64,000 nt of DNA from Lachnospiraceae bacterium (GCA_910575105.1 CAJTDK010000001.1:124001-188000), one strand, 5' to 3'. Positions 35,912 through 45,192 are shown, counted from the first letter of the stretch. Translations and numbers: made by a program. The notes: generated by a model from the letters alone, not told the origin.

Positions 35912-36169
35912 TCACCTCTTAAGCCCATTAACAAGCTTATCACGCTCCATCTTCTCTTGTTCAGCACGTTGCATAGCTTTTTCAAGATATGGATTCCACA
36001 ATTCTTTACTTTGTTTTAATCGTTCGGTTTCTTCCCTTTTCCAAGCTTCTTTTTGCGCTTCTCTCTGTTTCGACTCCCGAAATATTTCATCAGCCAATCT
36101 ATTATTCTTTCTGCACTCAATATCATTTAATAATTTTGCCGCTCTCTTTTCTATATCTGTCATAATCAA
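35912..36169 (-). CDS. Charged coiled-coil protein
   Basis: 85 residues, Arg/Lys/Glu-rich single helix (RAEQEKMERDKLVNGLKR end). Starts 9 bases after the HNH gene stop, so co-transcribed. AGGAGGACT upstream. Function unknown. Confidence 0.55.
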   Translation of the reverse strand: MIMTDIEKRAAKLLNDIECRKNNRLADEIFRESKQREAQKEAWKREETERLKQSKELWNPYLEKAMQRAEQEKMERDKLVNGLKR

Positions 36170-36178
36170 AAGTCCTCC

Positions 36179-37456
36179 TTAATCATCAATTTCAATCTTC
36201 CAGTTTATCATAGCTTCATATACCTTATATGGAATTGCATCTTTATATTGTTCTGCCATATCTTTAATAAAATCTTCTTTGTATTCCTTATATCTGTTAA
36301 AAGCCAATTCAGCAGTATCAAATCTTCCTAATTTTATCTGTTTACCCATAAACGACATTGCTGCACGGTATTTCTTTTTATCCTTATCATAATATACGCC
36401 TATAGGGAAATCGCCCCTATCAGCTTTCCTGTCAAGAAATAACGTATTAATTGCATGGGGTACAAAACAACATGTTTCAGAGCTGTATATTTTATTTCCT
36501 TTAAAAAGGATATCCTTATCCAAGTCTAATGGCATACCAGACACCTTATTCTGATCATACCATAACTTAAAATTAGAATAATTCAGCCATTCCTCACAAA
36601 CAGTACAGCCTTTATATTGTGGTTGTCTCTCATGGAATTTTGCATTGTAACAGCGATGGATCATATCATGCCACTTAAAATAAGACTCCGATTTGCAGTC
36701 CACATCTTCACTCCCATGATAACCAATACCGCACATTGTAGGCTTCATTACTCTCCTGCTCCAATCATCAGGCTTAAATCTTATGTCATTCATTACCTTT
36801 AGAATAAATTCTTCGGAATCATCACCCGTTTTATTGAAATGGTTTTTGACAATCCTGTACTGCTCCTGATTCAATGGATAAAGGTTTCTGTAATAACAGT
36901 CCTGCTTGTTAAATCCACCATGCCATATGTAGATATTATTTGCCTTATCAGGATTCACAATAAATTCTTCTACTACTGCTTTTGCTGCATAGAATTGAAC
37001 ACTTTTATAAATCCAGCGCCCTCCGCAAAATACATTCTTTCTTAACGAATATCTCAATGCTCCGTAGTTATCATAACTTCTTTGTAACAGATTATATTTA
37101 CCATTCGAAAATCTGATCACTCTCCCATAATTGGATAACCATGTATCTTTATAGTCCATAAGCTTTACAAATATTTCATCTGTCCCTAATGGAATGAATT
37201 TTAGCTTTGAAATATCCAGTATTCTTTCAGGCTTAATAACCTTATACTGTCTCTTAATTAATATCTCCAGGTCATCCGAAAACTCAATCTTATTCTTTTT
37301 CTCTAAATATTCTCGTTGTCTTTTGTATTCACACTCTTTACATTGATTCAGGTAATACGGATTATTATATTGTCCTTTTATCAAATTAAATTTTTCTATT
37401 GGCATCAGTCTGCCACACTTTTTACATATTTTTGTCTGTGAAATTTCTGTATTCAT
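36179..37456 (-). CDS. HNH/AP2-like homing-type endonuclease
   Basis: 425 residues from ATG 37456. An N-terminal zinc ribbon (CKKCGRLMPIEKF ... CKEC) is followed by a NUMOD4-like segment (WLSNYGRVIRF), an HNH-like core with CxxC (CTVCEEWLNYSNFKLWYD, LDKDILFKGNKIYSSETCCFVP) and a C-terminal AP2-like DNA-binding domain (GVYYDKDKKKYRAAMSFMGK). Typical of free-standing phage homing nucleases. It flanks the structured gene-free region, a common insertion setting. Confidence 0.78.
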   Translation of the reverse strand: MNTEISQTKICKKCGRLMPIEKFNLIKGQYNNPYYLNQCKECEYKRQREYLEKKNKIEFSDDLEILIKRQYKVIKPERILDISKLKFIPLGTDEIFVKLMDYKDTWLSNYGRVIRFSNGKYNLLQRSYDNYGALRYSLRKNVFCGGRWIYKSVQFYAAKAVVEEFIVNPDKANNIYIWHGGFNKQDCYYRNLYPLNQEQYRIVKNHFNKTGDDSEEFILKVMNDIRFKPDDWSRRVMKPTMCGIGYHGSEDVDCKSESYFKWHDMIHRCYNAKFHERQPQYKGCTVCEEWLNYSNFKLWYDQNKVSGMPLDLDKDILFKGNKIYSSETCCFVPHAINTLFLDRKADRGDFPIGVYYDKDKKKYRAAMSFMGKQIKLGRFDTAELAFNRYKEYKEDFIKDMAEQYKDAIPYKVYEAMINWKIEIDD

Positions 37457-37519
37457 TTTTACTTTTATAATTCCTTTCGATATGATAATAGATAACATTC
37501 GCTTATAAACGAACGCTAA

Positions 37520-38560
37520 AAAGAGAATCCTGAAATGGACTCTCTGATATGTTTTTCATATTCAATTGTATGTCGTTCACCCTTCATGGCGATTTCTCAA
37601 TTCTGCGAAACTATGATATAGCGGCACCAAAATGGGAAATATTGACTTCCCCAGCTTGTAGGGGGAAATAATAGAGATATTTTCTAAGCCGTTTGTATCG
37701 GCTTAGGATTAGTCCACGATAGACTAATTCATATGATTGCAGTTGTACCACCGTGGTACAACCTTTTACACACTTCTGTGGAAACTCATCCCCTTATAGG
37801 CGTTGAGTTTAAACCCATCGCTATAGGTAATGCCCATTTGGGCTTATCGTTGAAAACTCAAACGATGCAATCGTTTCGTTCGTCATTAATGAAGAACGGA
37901 ATTATTTTACCTAACACTTTAAACCGTTTGCTTTTTCAATTTTCAGATATTCATACTATACATTTCCGGATGTCCAAAATCGTGACATCCGATTTTTCGG
38001 TTTTACTTTATCAACAGAAATAGAATTTAAAATACTTCCAATATATAGTAACAAATCATTACCCACCTGAAGGAACAAATCGTTCACTCAGCTTATATAT
38101 TCAATCCTACATAATGTCGGATTCAATCTTTCATGCTGCAAGTTTCAAATCATACAAAATGAAGGATTAGAAATCAAAATCAGCCACGGGAATATTCCCT
38201 TCTCCTCTTTCGACCACTTATATGCGAATAGATTAAATCTACCACATTGCTTTTAGAGCAAGATGGTTCAAAACCTGATAACAACCGTACCTATAAGTAC
38301 ACACCAGTTTCCCATGAGGAACCACCGTCTCACGGGTCTATGGTATACGGTAAGATGCAGTATACCTGCTACAGATGTATGCAGCAATTGTGTCATAGTG
38401 TCACAACCCTGTGACCATAGCAGACACACTCTCCACTTTTACGGAATCGGTTTGAACCGAAATCGTAGGATGCAAAATTAAAAAGTTTTTCATTTGCCCA
38501 ATCACAATGAAGGTAACTGACAGTGACCTCCGTTTGCCCCTTCCAATCGGACTAATCGCT
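37520..38560 (-). ncRNA. Large structured noncoding RNA candidate
   Basis: About 1 kb with no supported ORF but dense inverted repeats: 37684-37706, 37708-37728, 37742-37762 (GTTGTACCAC/GTGGTACAAC), 38311-38336, 38342-38366 (GGTATAC/GTATACC), 38368-38385 and 38400-38415 (GTCACA-GGGT-TGTGAC). Stems at 38311 and 38368 contain G-U pairs only if read from the minus strand, where the plus strand would have A-C mismatches. A minus-strand terminator-like hairpin ends it at 37520-37548 (AGAGA.TCC/GGA.TCTCT then TTTT). Size and mobile context resemble ornate large RNAs such as GOLLD or ROOL, but identity is not established. Confidence 0.6.
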
Positions 38561-38575
38561 GAATAACTGTAATCT

Positions 38576-39592
38576 TCAAAAATTGTCATTAGCAGCATCA
38601 GTATTCACATTTCCGCAATCAGAACTACTCTTTACATATAAATAATCATATTTTTGAAAAACATCTTCAGGAACTATCTTGTTAAGAAACTCTTCACCTG
38701 AATAACCTTTTTCTATCGCCTGTTTATATTTCTTTTCATTCTGTTGATTCCTATAATGAACATATCTATGTATACACTTTGTTTCTTTTTCTGGATATTC
38801 CGTACCATATTTAACCATACAATAGTATTTCTGCATAAGTGATCTGCTTTCATTAGCTTTCTTGTCAATAGTTTCTTCTCCAAGTTCAAAGTTTTCCCTG
38901 TTAACAGAAAAGCCAATAATCAATTCTTTATCTTTAAATCTCCCATAATGATTAGGCAGATTCTTTAACTGTCCTTTTTCATCACGTATCATCACGCTAT
39001 GCCTAAAAATATAAATAAGTCTATTATCCTCTAGCAGATGATTATACTTATCATAAGTTGTATAGGAAGTCACACCACAAAGCGAACCAATATAATCATT
39101 AGTCATAAATCCAACAAAATTATTATATGCATTTCCCATTTCATCATAATATGTTGCATTATAGTTTATAGTATTAATCATAGATATGAAATATCTTAAT
39201 ACAGAAAATTTGTCCAATCTACTGTCTAAATTCATAATTTTATGAATTTCTTCTGATGTAACAATAATCAAGAAAATCTTATCATCATTCTCATTGTGAT
39301 GATTATCTATAAACAGATTACTAATATCCAAAATATAGTCTTTCTCATTATTATTGACTACAATTTTTATGTAATTCTTCACAGCTAATTCATTTAACCC
39401 CTTAGACAATCTCTCCGCATACTTACGCCCAATTATAATATCGTCAGTTAAATAAAACGACAATAATTTAATATTGATATAGTATTTGTTGGTATTCAAA
39501 TTCTGCATCATCCTCAATGCTATATATACAGCAATGGCATCAGAAGACAATTCTTTGTTAGTTATAATTTTACTATTTAAAAATATATCCAT
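38576..39592 (-). CDS. Hypothetical protein with winged-helix pattern, possible replication initiator
   Basis: 338 residues. MDIFLNSKIITNKELSSDAIAVYIALRMMQN is a typical N-terminal winged-helix opening in plasmid initiators. A second helical repeat (VTSEEIHKIMN ... VGFMTNDYIGSLCGVTSYTTYDKYN) has helix-turn-helix spacing. The C-terminus is unrecognised. AGGAGGAT upstream. The role in replication is inference. Confidence 0.5.
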   Translation of the reverse strand: MDIFLNSKIITNKELSSDAIAVYIALRMMQNLNTNKYYINIKLLSFYLTDDIIIGRKYAERLSKGLNELAVKNYIKIVVNNNEKDYILDISNLFIDNHHNENDDKIFLIIVTSEEIHKIMNLDSRLDKFSVLRYFISMINTINYNATYYDEMGNAYNNFVGFMTNDYIGSLCGVTSYTTYDKYNHLLEDNRLIYIFRHSVMIRDEKGQLKNLPNHYGRFKDKELIIGFSVNRENFELGEETIDKKANESRSLMQKYYCMVKYGTEYPEKETKCIHRYVHYRNQQNEKKYKQAIEKGYSGEEFLNKIVPEDVFQKYDYLYVKSSSDCGNVNTDAANDNF

Positions 39593-39714
39593 AATAATAT
39601 TAAGATCCTCCTAAAAATAATTAATATCAAATCATAAAAATAGGTATCACTTTGCATTATTGCAAGTGATGTTAAGTCTTTTATATTAGTTAATCATATA
39701 TATTAATAGCACTT

Positions 39715-39787
39715 CACGTTAGTACAATTTTTTGTACCAACCACTTGATTTTTTCAAGTGTATAAAGCAATTTTTTGTACTAACGTG
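39715..39787. promoter_or_regulatory. Nested inverted repeat over a stop codon
   Basis: Arms CACGTTAGTACAA / TTGTACTAACGTG (13 bp, perfect) enclose a second hairpin CACTTGA/TCAAGTG, and the arms carry direct copies of AATTTTTTGTAC. The right arm includes the stop codon of the 39780 gene. Either a strong terminator or attenuator, or a protein-binding cruciform. Confidence 0.7.
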
Positions 39788-39989
39788 GAGTCCGGTTATT
39801 TTGAATGTCTTGTGCTCTAAGAAGACGTATATCCTTTAGCACTTTTGAATATCTTCCATTAGCACAAAATACGTGAAATACATTACCTGTCTTGTCATGT
39901 CTACCACAACCAATCGGAAATATACCTCTTTTAAATAATTGATTACACTCTTCAATATCATAGTTATATGTGTACTTTTTGCCATTCAT
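39780..39989 (-). CDS. Small hypothetical protein
   Basis: 69 residues (CNQLFKRGIFPIGCGRHDKTG, YSKVLKDIRLLRAQDIQ). Ends inside the inverted repeat at 39715-39787. GGAGGATTATTTTT upstream. Unknown. Confidence 0.55.
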   Translation of the reverse strand: MNGKKYTYNYDIEECNQLFKRGIFPIGCGRHDKTGNVFHVFCANGRYSKVLKDIRLLRAQDIQNNRTPR

Positions 39990-40079
39990 AAAAATAATCC
40001 TCCAACACTTAAAATAATCATCAAAATAATACTTCTCTTTTATGTTTCTTCTTTATTATCAAATAGGGTAGTGCCATCT

Positions 40080-40211
40080 TTAGACACTACCTCCTGAGTA
40101 GTGATGTTGAACTTCTACATACCTATATCCTTCTCTTCTCCATTTGGTTCCAAGCCATCCCCTTAAATTTTGAGAGTAGCAAACTTCAGTACCCCTATAT
40201 CTTTTTTTCAA
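40080..40211 (-). CDS. Possible small basic protein (43 aa)
   Basis: TTG start, no clear ribosome site. Composition (RGWLGTKWRREGYRYVEVQ) looks protein-like. It fills most of a 320-base gap. Weak call. Confidence 0.25.
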   Translation of the reverse strand: MKKRYRGTEVCYSQNLRGWLGTKWRREGYRYVEVQHHYSGGSV

Positions 40212-40309
40212 TATTCAGTTTTTACTTGTATTGGAATTTCACTGTGCAGAATTACACAATGGAAAAATTAATAGTCAGATTTTCTTGATTTCACTGTTAC
40301 AGATTATTA

Positions 40310-40483
40310 TTATTTTTTTCTTAATGGACACCATACAGGACTTGTCTCAGGCAGATGCTCCACTCCAATTTTACCCATATCATCTGATCTATCCTCATGG
40401 TCACAATAATAAATCTTATTACCGTAATCATACATCTTAGTAAATTCACACTCTCTGCAATGTAATCTTTCACAATTATTCAT
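40310..40483 (-). CDS. Small cysteine-rich protein (57 aa)
   Basis: Starts at ATG 40483 inside the end of the HU-like gene (8-base overlap), so translationally coupled. Cysteines at 4, 9, 12, 27 and 52 (LHCREC, YYCDHE, VWCPL) suggest a zinc knuckle. Function unknown. Confidence 0.65.
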   Translation of the reverse strand: MNNCERLHCRECEFTKMYDYGNKIYYCDHEDRSDDMGKIGVEHLPETSPVWCPLRKK

Positions 40484-40808
40484 CAATTACTTCAAACCTC
40501 TTTTCTCCCCTGATATATTTATCTATTTCTTTTGAAATATTAAATTTGATAACTCTTCTTTCGGGAAGGCGTATTTTCTGCCTATGTATCGTATCAAAAG
40601 CTATCCTTCCCTTTCGTGTATTGGACACGAATTTGCCAAACCCTCTTAAATTAACATCTTCACCGTCAATCATGCACTGTGATAGTTCTCCAAGAAATTC
40701 ATTGATGATAAGCTCTATATCAACATATCTCAGCCTTTCCTTATATCCCACTTTGTCAACATTTACCTTTTCCCATACTTTTCTGATTACTTCCGGTTTT
40801 AAAATCAT
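40476..40808 (-). CDS. HU/IHF-family DNA-bending protein
   Basis: 110 residues. VDIELIINEFLGELSQCMIDG, EDVNLRGFGKFVSNTRKGR and a basic arm (RQKIRLPERRVIKF) match HU/IHF. Longer than the usual 90 residues at both ends. Would compact or bend the element's DNA. Followed by the coupled 57-residue gene. Confidence 0.85.
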   Translation of the reverse strand: MILKPEVIRKVWEKVNVDKVGYKERLRYVDIELIINEFLGELSQCMIDGEDVNLRGFGKFVSNTRKGRIAFDTIHRQKIRLPERRVIKFNISKEIDKYIRGEKRFEVIDE

Positions 40809-40809
40809 G

Positions 40810-41262
40810 TTACTTGTCCTCCTGTTTGTTTAAATATTCTTCTACCTGTTTAACGGTTAAATCAAATCTCTTACCATATACAGGCTTCTTATCTTTTTGA
40901 TTTTTAAAGATTGCATATCCACTGACTTTTAATGGATGGTTTCTTGTACTGCATTTCTTAACATAGAACCCTTTTTTTGCAGCTAATTTCTTTATGTACT
41001 TTGGCATTGGCCTGTTGTCTGCAATGTCATGTCTTTTCTGTTTGATTTCATTTTTTGACATTTGTAGTGTTTCCTTTACCCATTCATATGCCTCTTGAAA
41101 TCCCGGATCAGAAATATCATGAAAATCACCTTTCCACCATTTAGCCCATTGAAGAAACATTTTGTTTATTCCAAAATCTGTCTTCGTGAACCAATAAGCC
41201 ATGATCCATTTCTTTTCCTTGAAAAAGTGTATTTTGTTTCTGCTTTTTGTTACTTCTGTCAT
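40810..41262 (-). CDS. Hypothetical protein
   Basis: 150 residues, basic, Trp-rich (WFTKTDFGINKMFLQWAKWWKGDFHD). The stop lies 1 base before the HU-like start region, so it is first in that operon. AAGGAGGTCACAGAG upstream. No family. Confidence 0.5.
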   Translation of the reverse strand: MTEVTKSRNKIHFFKEKKWIMAYWFTKTDFGINKMFLQWAKWWKGDFHDISDPGFQEAYEWVKETLQMSKNEIKQKRHDIADNRPMPKYIKKLAAKKGFYVKKCSTRNHPLKVSGYAIFKNQKDKKPVYGKRFDLTVKQVEEYLNKQEDK

Positions 41263-41797
41263 CTCTGTGACCTCCTTTTTTTATCCTTGAAATTGATATT
41301 TTATTTTGCGCCTATATGTTACCCTTATAATGCGTTATACGGCTCATACAGACGTTTTAATATATCGTGCCATACAATTTATTTCTTCTACATTCAGGCA
41401 CTAAAATAAGCCTCACAATCGCTTTATGCACATGCGCATACATGACTGTGGGACTTATTTATATGTCCGAAAATATTCAATTGTCATACGTGCAAGATTC
41501 TCCTTTCTTGCATATTCCTTCAGGTGATTACGATGGTGATTACGATTTTTTGAAACATAGCGTATTTACGGGGTTTTTAGCCTACAAAAAGGGTTCAAGT
41601 CCGTTAATGGGACTTAATTCACAAAGCTAAACCCATTGATTTTACTGGATGTCCATAGATTCTACGTGGATTTCTCGGCCAAAAGTGGGTGAAAATGGGG
41701 CAAACTTCTCAAAAATATTTACAAATTCGAACTGACATTCCTCTATATTTATTTGGGAAACAGCAGTTATAACTCAACTACTTCGCGGTATCTCCAT
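41263..41797. other. Gene-free junction between AT-rich element and phage block
   Basis: About 535 bases without a supported gene. Composition changes across it. Contains an imperfect hairpin (AATAAGYCYCACA arms, about 41408-41451) and copies of CCATTGATTTTAC and CGTGGATTTC also found near 12.0 kb. No integrase or clear att sequence was recognised. Confidence 0.5.
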
Positions 41798-42001
41798 TTA
41801 ATTCAGATTGTACTTATCTTTTATTTCCTTGATCCGTTTATTTCGCTCTTCATAAATATAAGCAAAATCTGCCTTGTTGCTATCCAGGCCCTTAATATAC
41901 CTTCCCTCATCTTTTAGTCTTTTTACAACCCTGTCTTCTTCATCCAGCACCCACTCTCTTAATTCTTCGTATTCTTTTTGCGCCTGGTCTATGTTATTCA
42001 T
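41798..42001 (-). CDS. Small phage protein downstream of MuF gene
   Basis: 67 residues, charged helix (AQKEYEELREWVLDEEDRVV). The start overlaps the MuF gene end by 8 bases. Last gene of the head operon before the junction. Confidence 0.55.
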   Translation of the reverse strand: MNNIDQAQKEYEELREWVLDEEDRVVKRLKDEGRYIKGLDSNKADFAYIYEERNKRIKEIKDKYNLN

Positions 42002-43490
42002 GTGAATACCTCCTATATCCTATCCCAAGCCTTTCGGCAATACTAATAACTTCATCATGTCTTGTGTTGTATTCGTTCAAATCCGAAATTGGCAGATGCT
42101 CTTCCAATCCTGTCTGGCTTCTCGTTAGTTCATAAACAAACCGCTCATCTACCCCTCGCAATATTTCCATATCAAACTCCATAAACAATTGAATATCATC
42201 ATTGCTAAAAGAATACTCATTTGAAGAACCTATCGGATGATTATGCGTAACATATGCGCCCTTCAAAGCATCTCCCATATCATCATCCGGATGGACGCTT
42301 TCTTTATCCCCAAAACACTGAAAAACAAGCCCTAAAGCCGTTATGACAACAGCCGATTCCTTATCATATCCGGCAATCTCTTTTTCGTATCCCCTTAATG
42401 TAGATAATACCACATCTTTTGACATGTTATCAAGCGATCCCAGATATTTAGGCGGGTCATGGTCGATATTTTTTCCCTCTCCATCCTCGTAAGAAGATGC
42501 AGGCTGAACGGGTGTCAATATGCTGTCCTCTCCCAGCTTCGGAGCTTCCGCTTCAACATACTGTACAGCGCACCTGCACCTCGGGTGCGCCGGAGGCGTA
42601 AGCTTATGCCCCGGAAAGAGAACCCTTCCAGGAAAGCCAAATTCTCCATCCATGCCAACCTGCGTCCCGTCTAAAGCCTGACAGATGCTGCACACATTAT
42701 CGGTCCCGGCAGTGACCCACCGTTTTTCCACGATACCCATCAGCCCCTCTGCCTGGGCCTGCCTTATCGTCTCATCCATGCCCTTGTTGAATGCAAACGC
42801 CATTTCCGTATGTGCGATCGTGTAAGCCCGCTCCCTCTGCTGCCGCGCTGCATAGATAAGCTGCTTATCCCTGGCCTTTCTTTCGATGCTCTCCTTCTTC
42901 ATCCGGGGATATTCTTTAGCAAGCCTCTCCTTTATGCTGTTATAGTACCTGACATTCGCTTTTGTCTGCCTTGCCGTCAGGCCGATGCAAGGGCGGATGA
43001 CCCTGGCCAGCTCATCCACCGTATACTTATCCGTAATTCTCTTTACCAGCATTGCGTTAATCGCTTTTCTCTGCTCTTCGGTGGCCGATGTAACAAACGC
43101 CGAGCCGCGGCTGGTTATCCACGACACAACATTCGGCACGCCCGTATTAAACGCAAATCCTGGCAGAAGGTCATCGAAAATCGGCTGGCCTTTCACCCCC
43201 GCCGTGATCGCATCCAGCCACACCGGATACATTTTGTCTGCAACCATCTTCGTGTAATCCTGCTGCCACAGCCGCATCGTCTCTTCGGATACCGTCCCCT
43301 CCAGTATGGCCTCCCTGATCTCTTTGTAAGAGAACACATTTCCCTGATCCTTCCAGAATCTTACCAGAAACTTAGCCGGTTCATCAGCATTCCCATCCAG
43401 ATAGTCATTTAGACGGTTTAATACTTCCTGGCCGTCTTTGCTCGCTGATTTTTGGATATATCTCCTTTTAGGTGCTTTAAAAATAAACAT
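41994..43490 (-). CDS. MuF/SPP1-gp7-like head protein with JAB-like C-terminal domain
   Basis: 498 residues. Residues about 190-325 are the phage head morphogenesis (MuF/gp7) domain, with CSICQALDGT and PPAHPRCRCAVQYVE. Residues about 350-498 form an added domain with AYVTHNHPIGSSN and SFSNDDI, resembling the HxH...D metal site of JAB/MPN-type proteases. MuF proteins of other phages carry C-terminal toxin or effector domains and are packaged in the capsid. The start follows the portal stop by 4 bases. Confidence 0.82.
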   Translation of the reverse strand: MFIFKAPKRRYIQKSASKDGQEVLNRLNDYLDGNADEPAKFLVRFWKDQGNVFSYKEIREAILEGTVSEETMRLWQQDYTKMVADKMYPVWLDAITAGVKGQPIFDDLLPGFAFNTGVPNVVSWITSRGSAFVTSATEEQRKAINAMLVKRITDKYTVDELARVIRPCIGLTARQTKANVRYYNSIKERLAKEYPRMKKESIERKARDKQLIYAARQQRERAYTIAHTEMAFAFNKGMDETIRQAQAEGLMGIVEKRWVTAGTDNVCSICQALDGTQVGMDGEFGFPGRVLFPGHKLTPPAHPRCRCAVQYVEAEAPKLGEDSILTPVQPASSYEDGEGKNIDHDPPKYLGSLDNMSKDVVLSTLRGYEKEIAGYDKESAVVITALGLVFQCFGDKESVHPDDDMGDALKGAYVTHNHPIGSSNEYSFSNDDIQLFMEFDMEILRGVDERFVYELTRSQTGLEEHLPISDLNEYNTRHDEVISIAERLGIGYRRYSHE

Positions 43491-43494
43491 ACGC

Positions 43495-44883
43495 TCACCT
43501 TCCCAGCCGCTTCTTCGCTTCCCCGATCACTTCATCAGAAATATCATCATCTCCCTTTCCCGCTGCCGTCTCCAGCTCTGGAGGCTGGTTCTGGCCCTGC
43601 TGCCGCTCCCGCGTTCCATCAATATCACGGGCATCTTCTGACCTTCCCGGCAGATGTCCCACCTGCCGCACATAATCCTCAAGCCCGTCATCCGGCACAA
43701 GAACTCCGATACTGGTCATATCCCTGATAAAGGCAGACACCTTTTCAATGTCCACATCCTCGATATCTCCGTGCGTCAGCTTCGGATAATCCGTCATTCC
43801 CGCAAAATGTTTTCCGTTTATGTCGATCAGGTTCGGTATGCCCTGGCTGTTGAAAGTCTCCGCGATAATATCCAGATACGCGCCGCAGGCCATAGCGAAC
43901 AGCGCCGTCTTATCCGAGCTTAACGCCCAGGAGCCATTCTGCTGGTGCCCGAGAAAGATAAAATCAGCAAGGACCGTCATTGCAATCCTGGTATCATAGC
44001 GTTCTATTATTGCGTTTGTGTCAAATTGACGTGTTCCCCCAGTACTTAAAAGCTCCACCTTGAATCCACCAGGAAGAACCAGTCCTTCCTCCTCATCACG
44101 CCGTATATTGCGCACCATTTCTTCTAAGGCAGCCCTAAGCTCCGCCATTTCCTTATCATTAGCGTTCCAGATTTCATTTCCTGTATCTTCCGGAGTATAG
44201 ATAACCGGCAGACCGGCCAGATCCCGCTCTATACCGATTCCCTCTATCTCCTGGATCCTTCGCTTAAAATACCAGGATCTGTATGCATTTCTTAGAATGC
44301 TCCTCCCCTCCGGGTTATCTTTCCTTGAACGCGTCCGAAACAGCATTCCCTTGCTCATGGGAATCGTAAACAAGCCAAAGTCCGGAGGAGGCATCTGCGT
44401 CATTCCAATAAGGTTGTCCGCATTATCATATTCCCATTGATAAAGCGTTTCCTGCGCCCTGATCGGGAGCTTTGCCCATCCGATCAATCCATCATCGAAC
44501 TTGCTCCTTGTCCTGATGTCGTGGGTGTTTCCCAGCCTGCGCTTGTACACTATCTCATGAAAGCTCCAGCCATAGGTAAGAAAAGACAAGATTTCTGATA
44601 CAGTATCCACCCAGGTAGTCTGCATATCATCAAGGCATGACTGGACAAATTCTGCTGCCTCCTTATCCCCTGGAGTGCTGCCCTGCGGCTCTACCGTCCA
44701 TGTGGTCTGACGGACCAGCATCTCAATCGCGTACAGGATAGCGCCGACGATATCATCATTGTCAGCCATCTCCCGGTAAGCTTCTATGCCTTTATGCCCC
44801 TGCAGTTCCGGGAGAAATTCTTCATAAATAATGCCGCCATACCGGCGCTGGCCGATACGGCCTATTTCTTTTCTGTTAGCCAT
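43495..44883 (-). CDS. Phage portal protein (DUF935/Mu gp29-like)
   Basis: 462 residues. YREMADNDDIVGAILYAIEMLVRQTTW, LTYGWSFHEIVYKRR, GRSILRNAYRSWYFKRR and ADFIFLGHQQNGSWAL are typical portal segments. The C-terminus is acidic and Gln-rich. The portal forms the dodecameric DNA channel. Normally follows the large terminase directly, but here 2.4 kb of immunity DNA intervenes. Confidence 0.88.
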   Translation of the reverse strand: MANRKEIGRIGQRRYGGIIYEEFLPELQGHKGIEAYREMADNDDIVGAILYAIEMLVRQTTWTVEPQGSTPGDKEAAEFVQSCLDDMQTTWVDTVSEILSFLTYGWSFHEIVYKRRLGNTHDIRTRSKFDDGLIGWAKLPIRAQETLYQWEYDNADNLIGMTQMPPPDFGLFTIPMSKGMLFRTRSRKDNPEGRSILRNAYRSWYFKRRIQEIEGIGIERDLAGLPVIYTPEDTGNEIWNANDKEMAELRAALEEMVRNIRRDEEEGLVLPGGFKVELLSTGGTRQFDTNAIIERYDTRIAMTVLADFIFLGHQQNGSWALSSDKTALFAMACGAYLDIIAETFNSQGIPNLIDINGKHFAGMTDYPKLTHGDIEDVDIEKVSAFIRDMTSIGVLVPDDGLEDYVRQVGHLPGRSEDARDIDGTRERQQGQNQPPELETAAGKGDDDISDEVIGEAKKRLGR

Positions 44884-44919
44884 CAACAATTCCCGCTTTC
44901 TTTAAATCTGTGCATAGAA

Positions 44920-44943
44920 AACACCGCCCATTTCTGAGCGGTG
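44920..44943 (-). terminator. Rho-independent terminator
   Basis: AACACCGC / GCGGTGTT stem. The minus strand continues TTTTCTATG. Sits between the inserted immunity genes and the portal gene. Confidence 0.8.
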
Positions 44944-44990
44944 TTCCTCCTGTTTTTCATGGTTTTCTGTTTTTCATGGTTTTACCAATC

Positions 44991-45191
44991 TTATGCTATA
45001 ACTCTTTTATTCGGGAAATATTTTGCAAAAGTATAAACTGCTTGCAGATACTCTGTATCGCAATTTGATTGTATCATCCTTTCTATCCCCTGCCTGTATT
45101 CTTCTTGAACTGCACTAACTGATTTCCGGCTTATATAACTTTCCTTTTCAATCTCTCTTTGTTCTTCACATGTTGGTAAAATTAAGCCCAT
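44991..45191 (-). CDS. Small hypothetical protein
   Basis: 66 residues from ATG 45191 (GGAGGTGG upstream). Charged helices (REIEKESYISRKSVSAVQEE). Follows the antirepressor remnant with a 1-base gap. Unknown. Confidence 0.5.
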   Translation of the reverse strand: MGLILPTCEEQREIEKESYISRKSVSAVQEEYRQGIERMIQSNCDTEYLQAVYTFAKYFPNKRVIA

Positions 45192-45192
45192 C

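Noticed and set aside
37966-37997. GGATGTC/GACATCC hairpin with T tract as the end of a plus-strand RNA
   Set aside because: G-U evidence in neighbouring stems favours the minus strand, so it is treated as one stem of the larger structure.
41580-41625. GGGTTCAAGTCC, resembling a tRNA T-arm
   Set aside because: It folds only with its own neighbour (AAGTCC/GGACTT); no acceptor, D or anticodon arms.
42810-43412. 200-codon plus-strand ORF
   Set aside because: Antisense to the MuF gene, which has clear domain motifs; no ribosome site.
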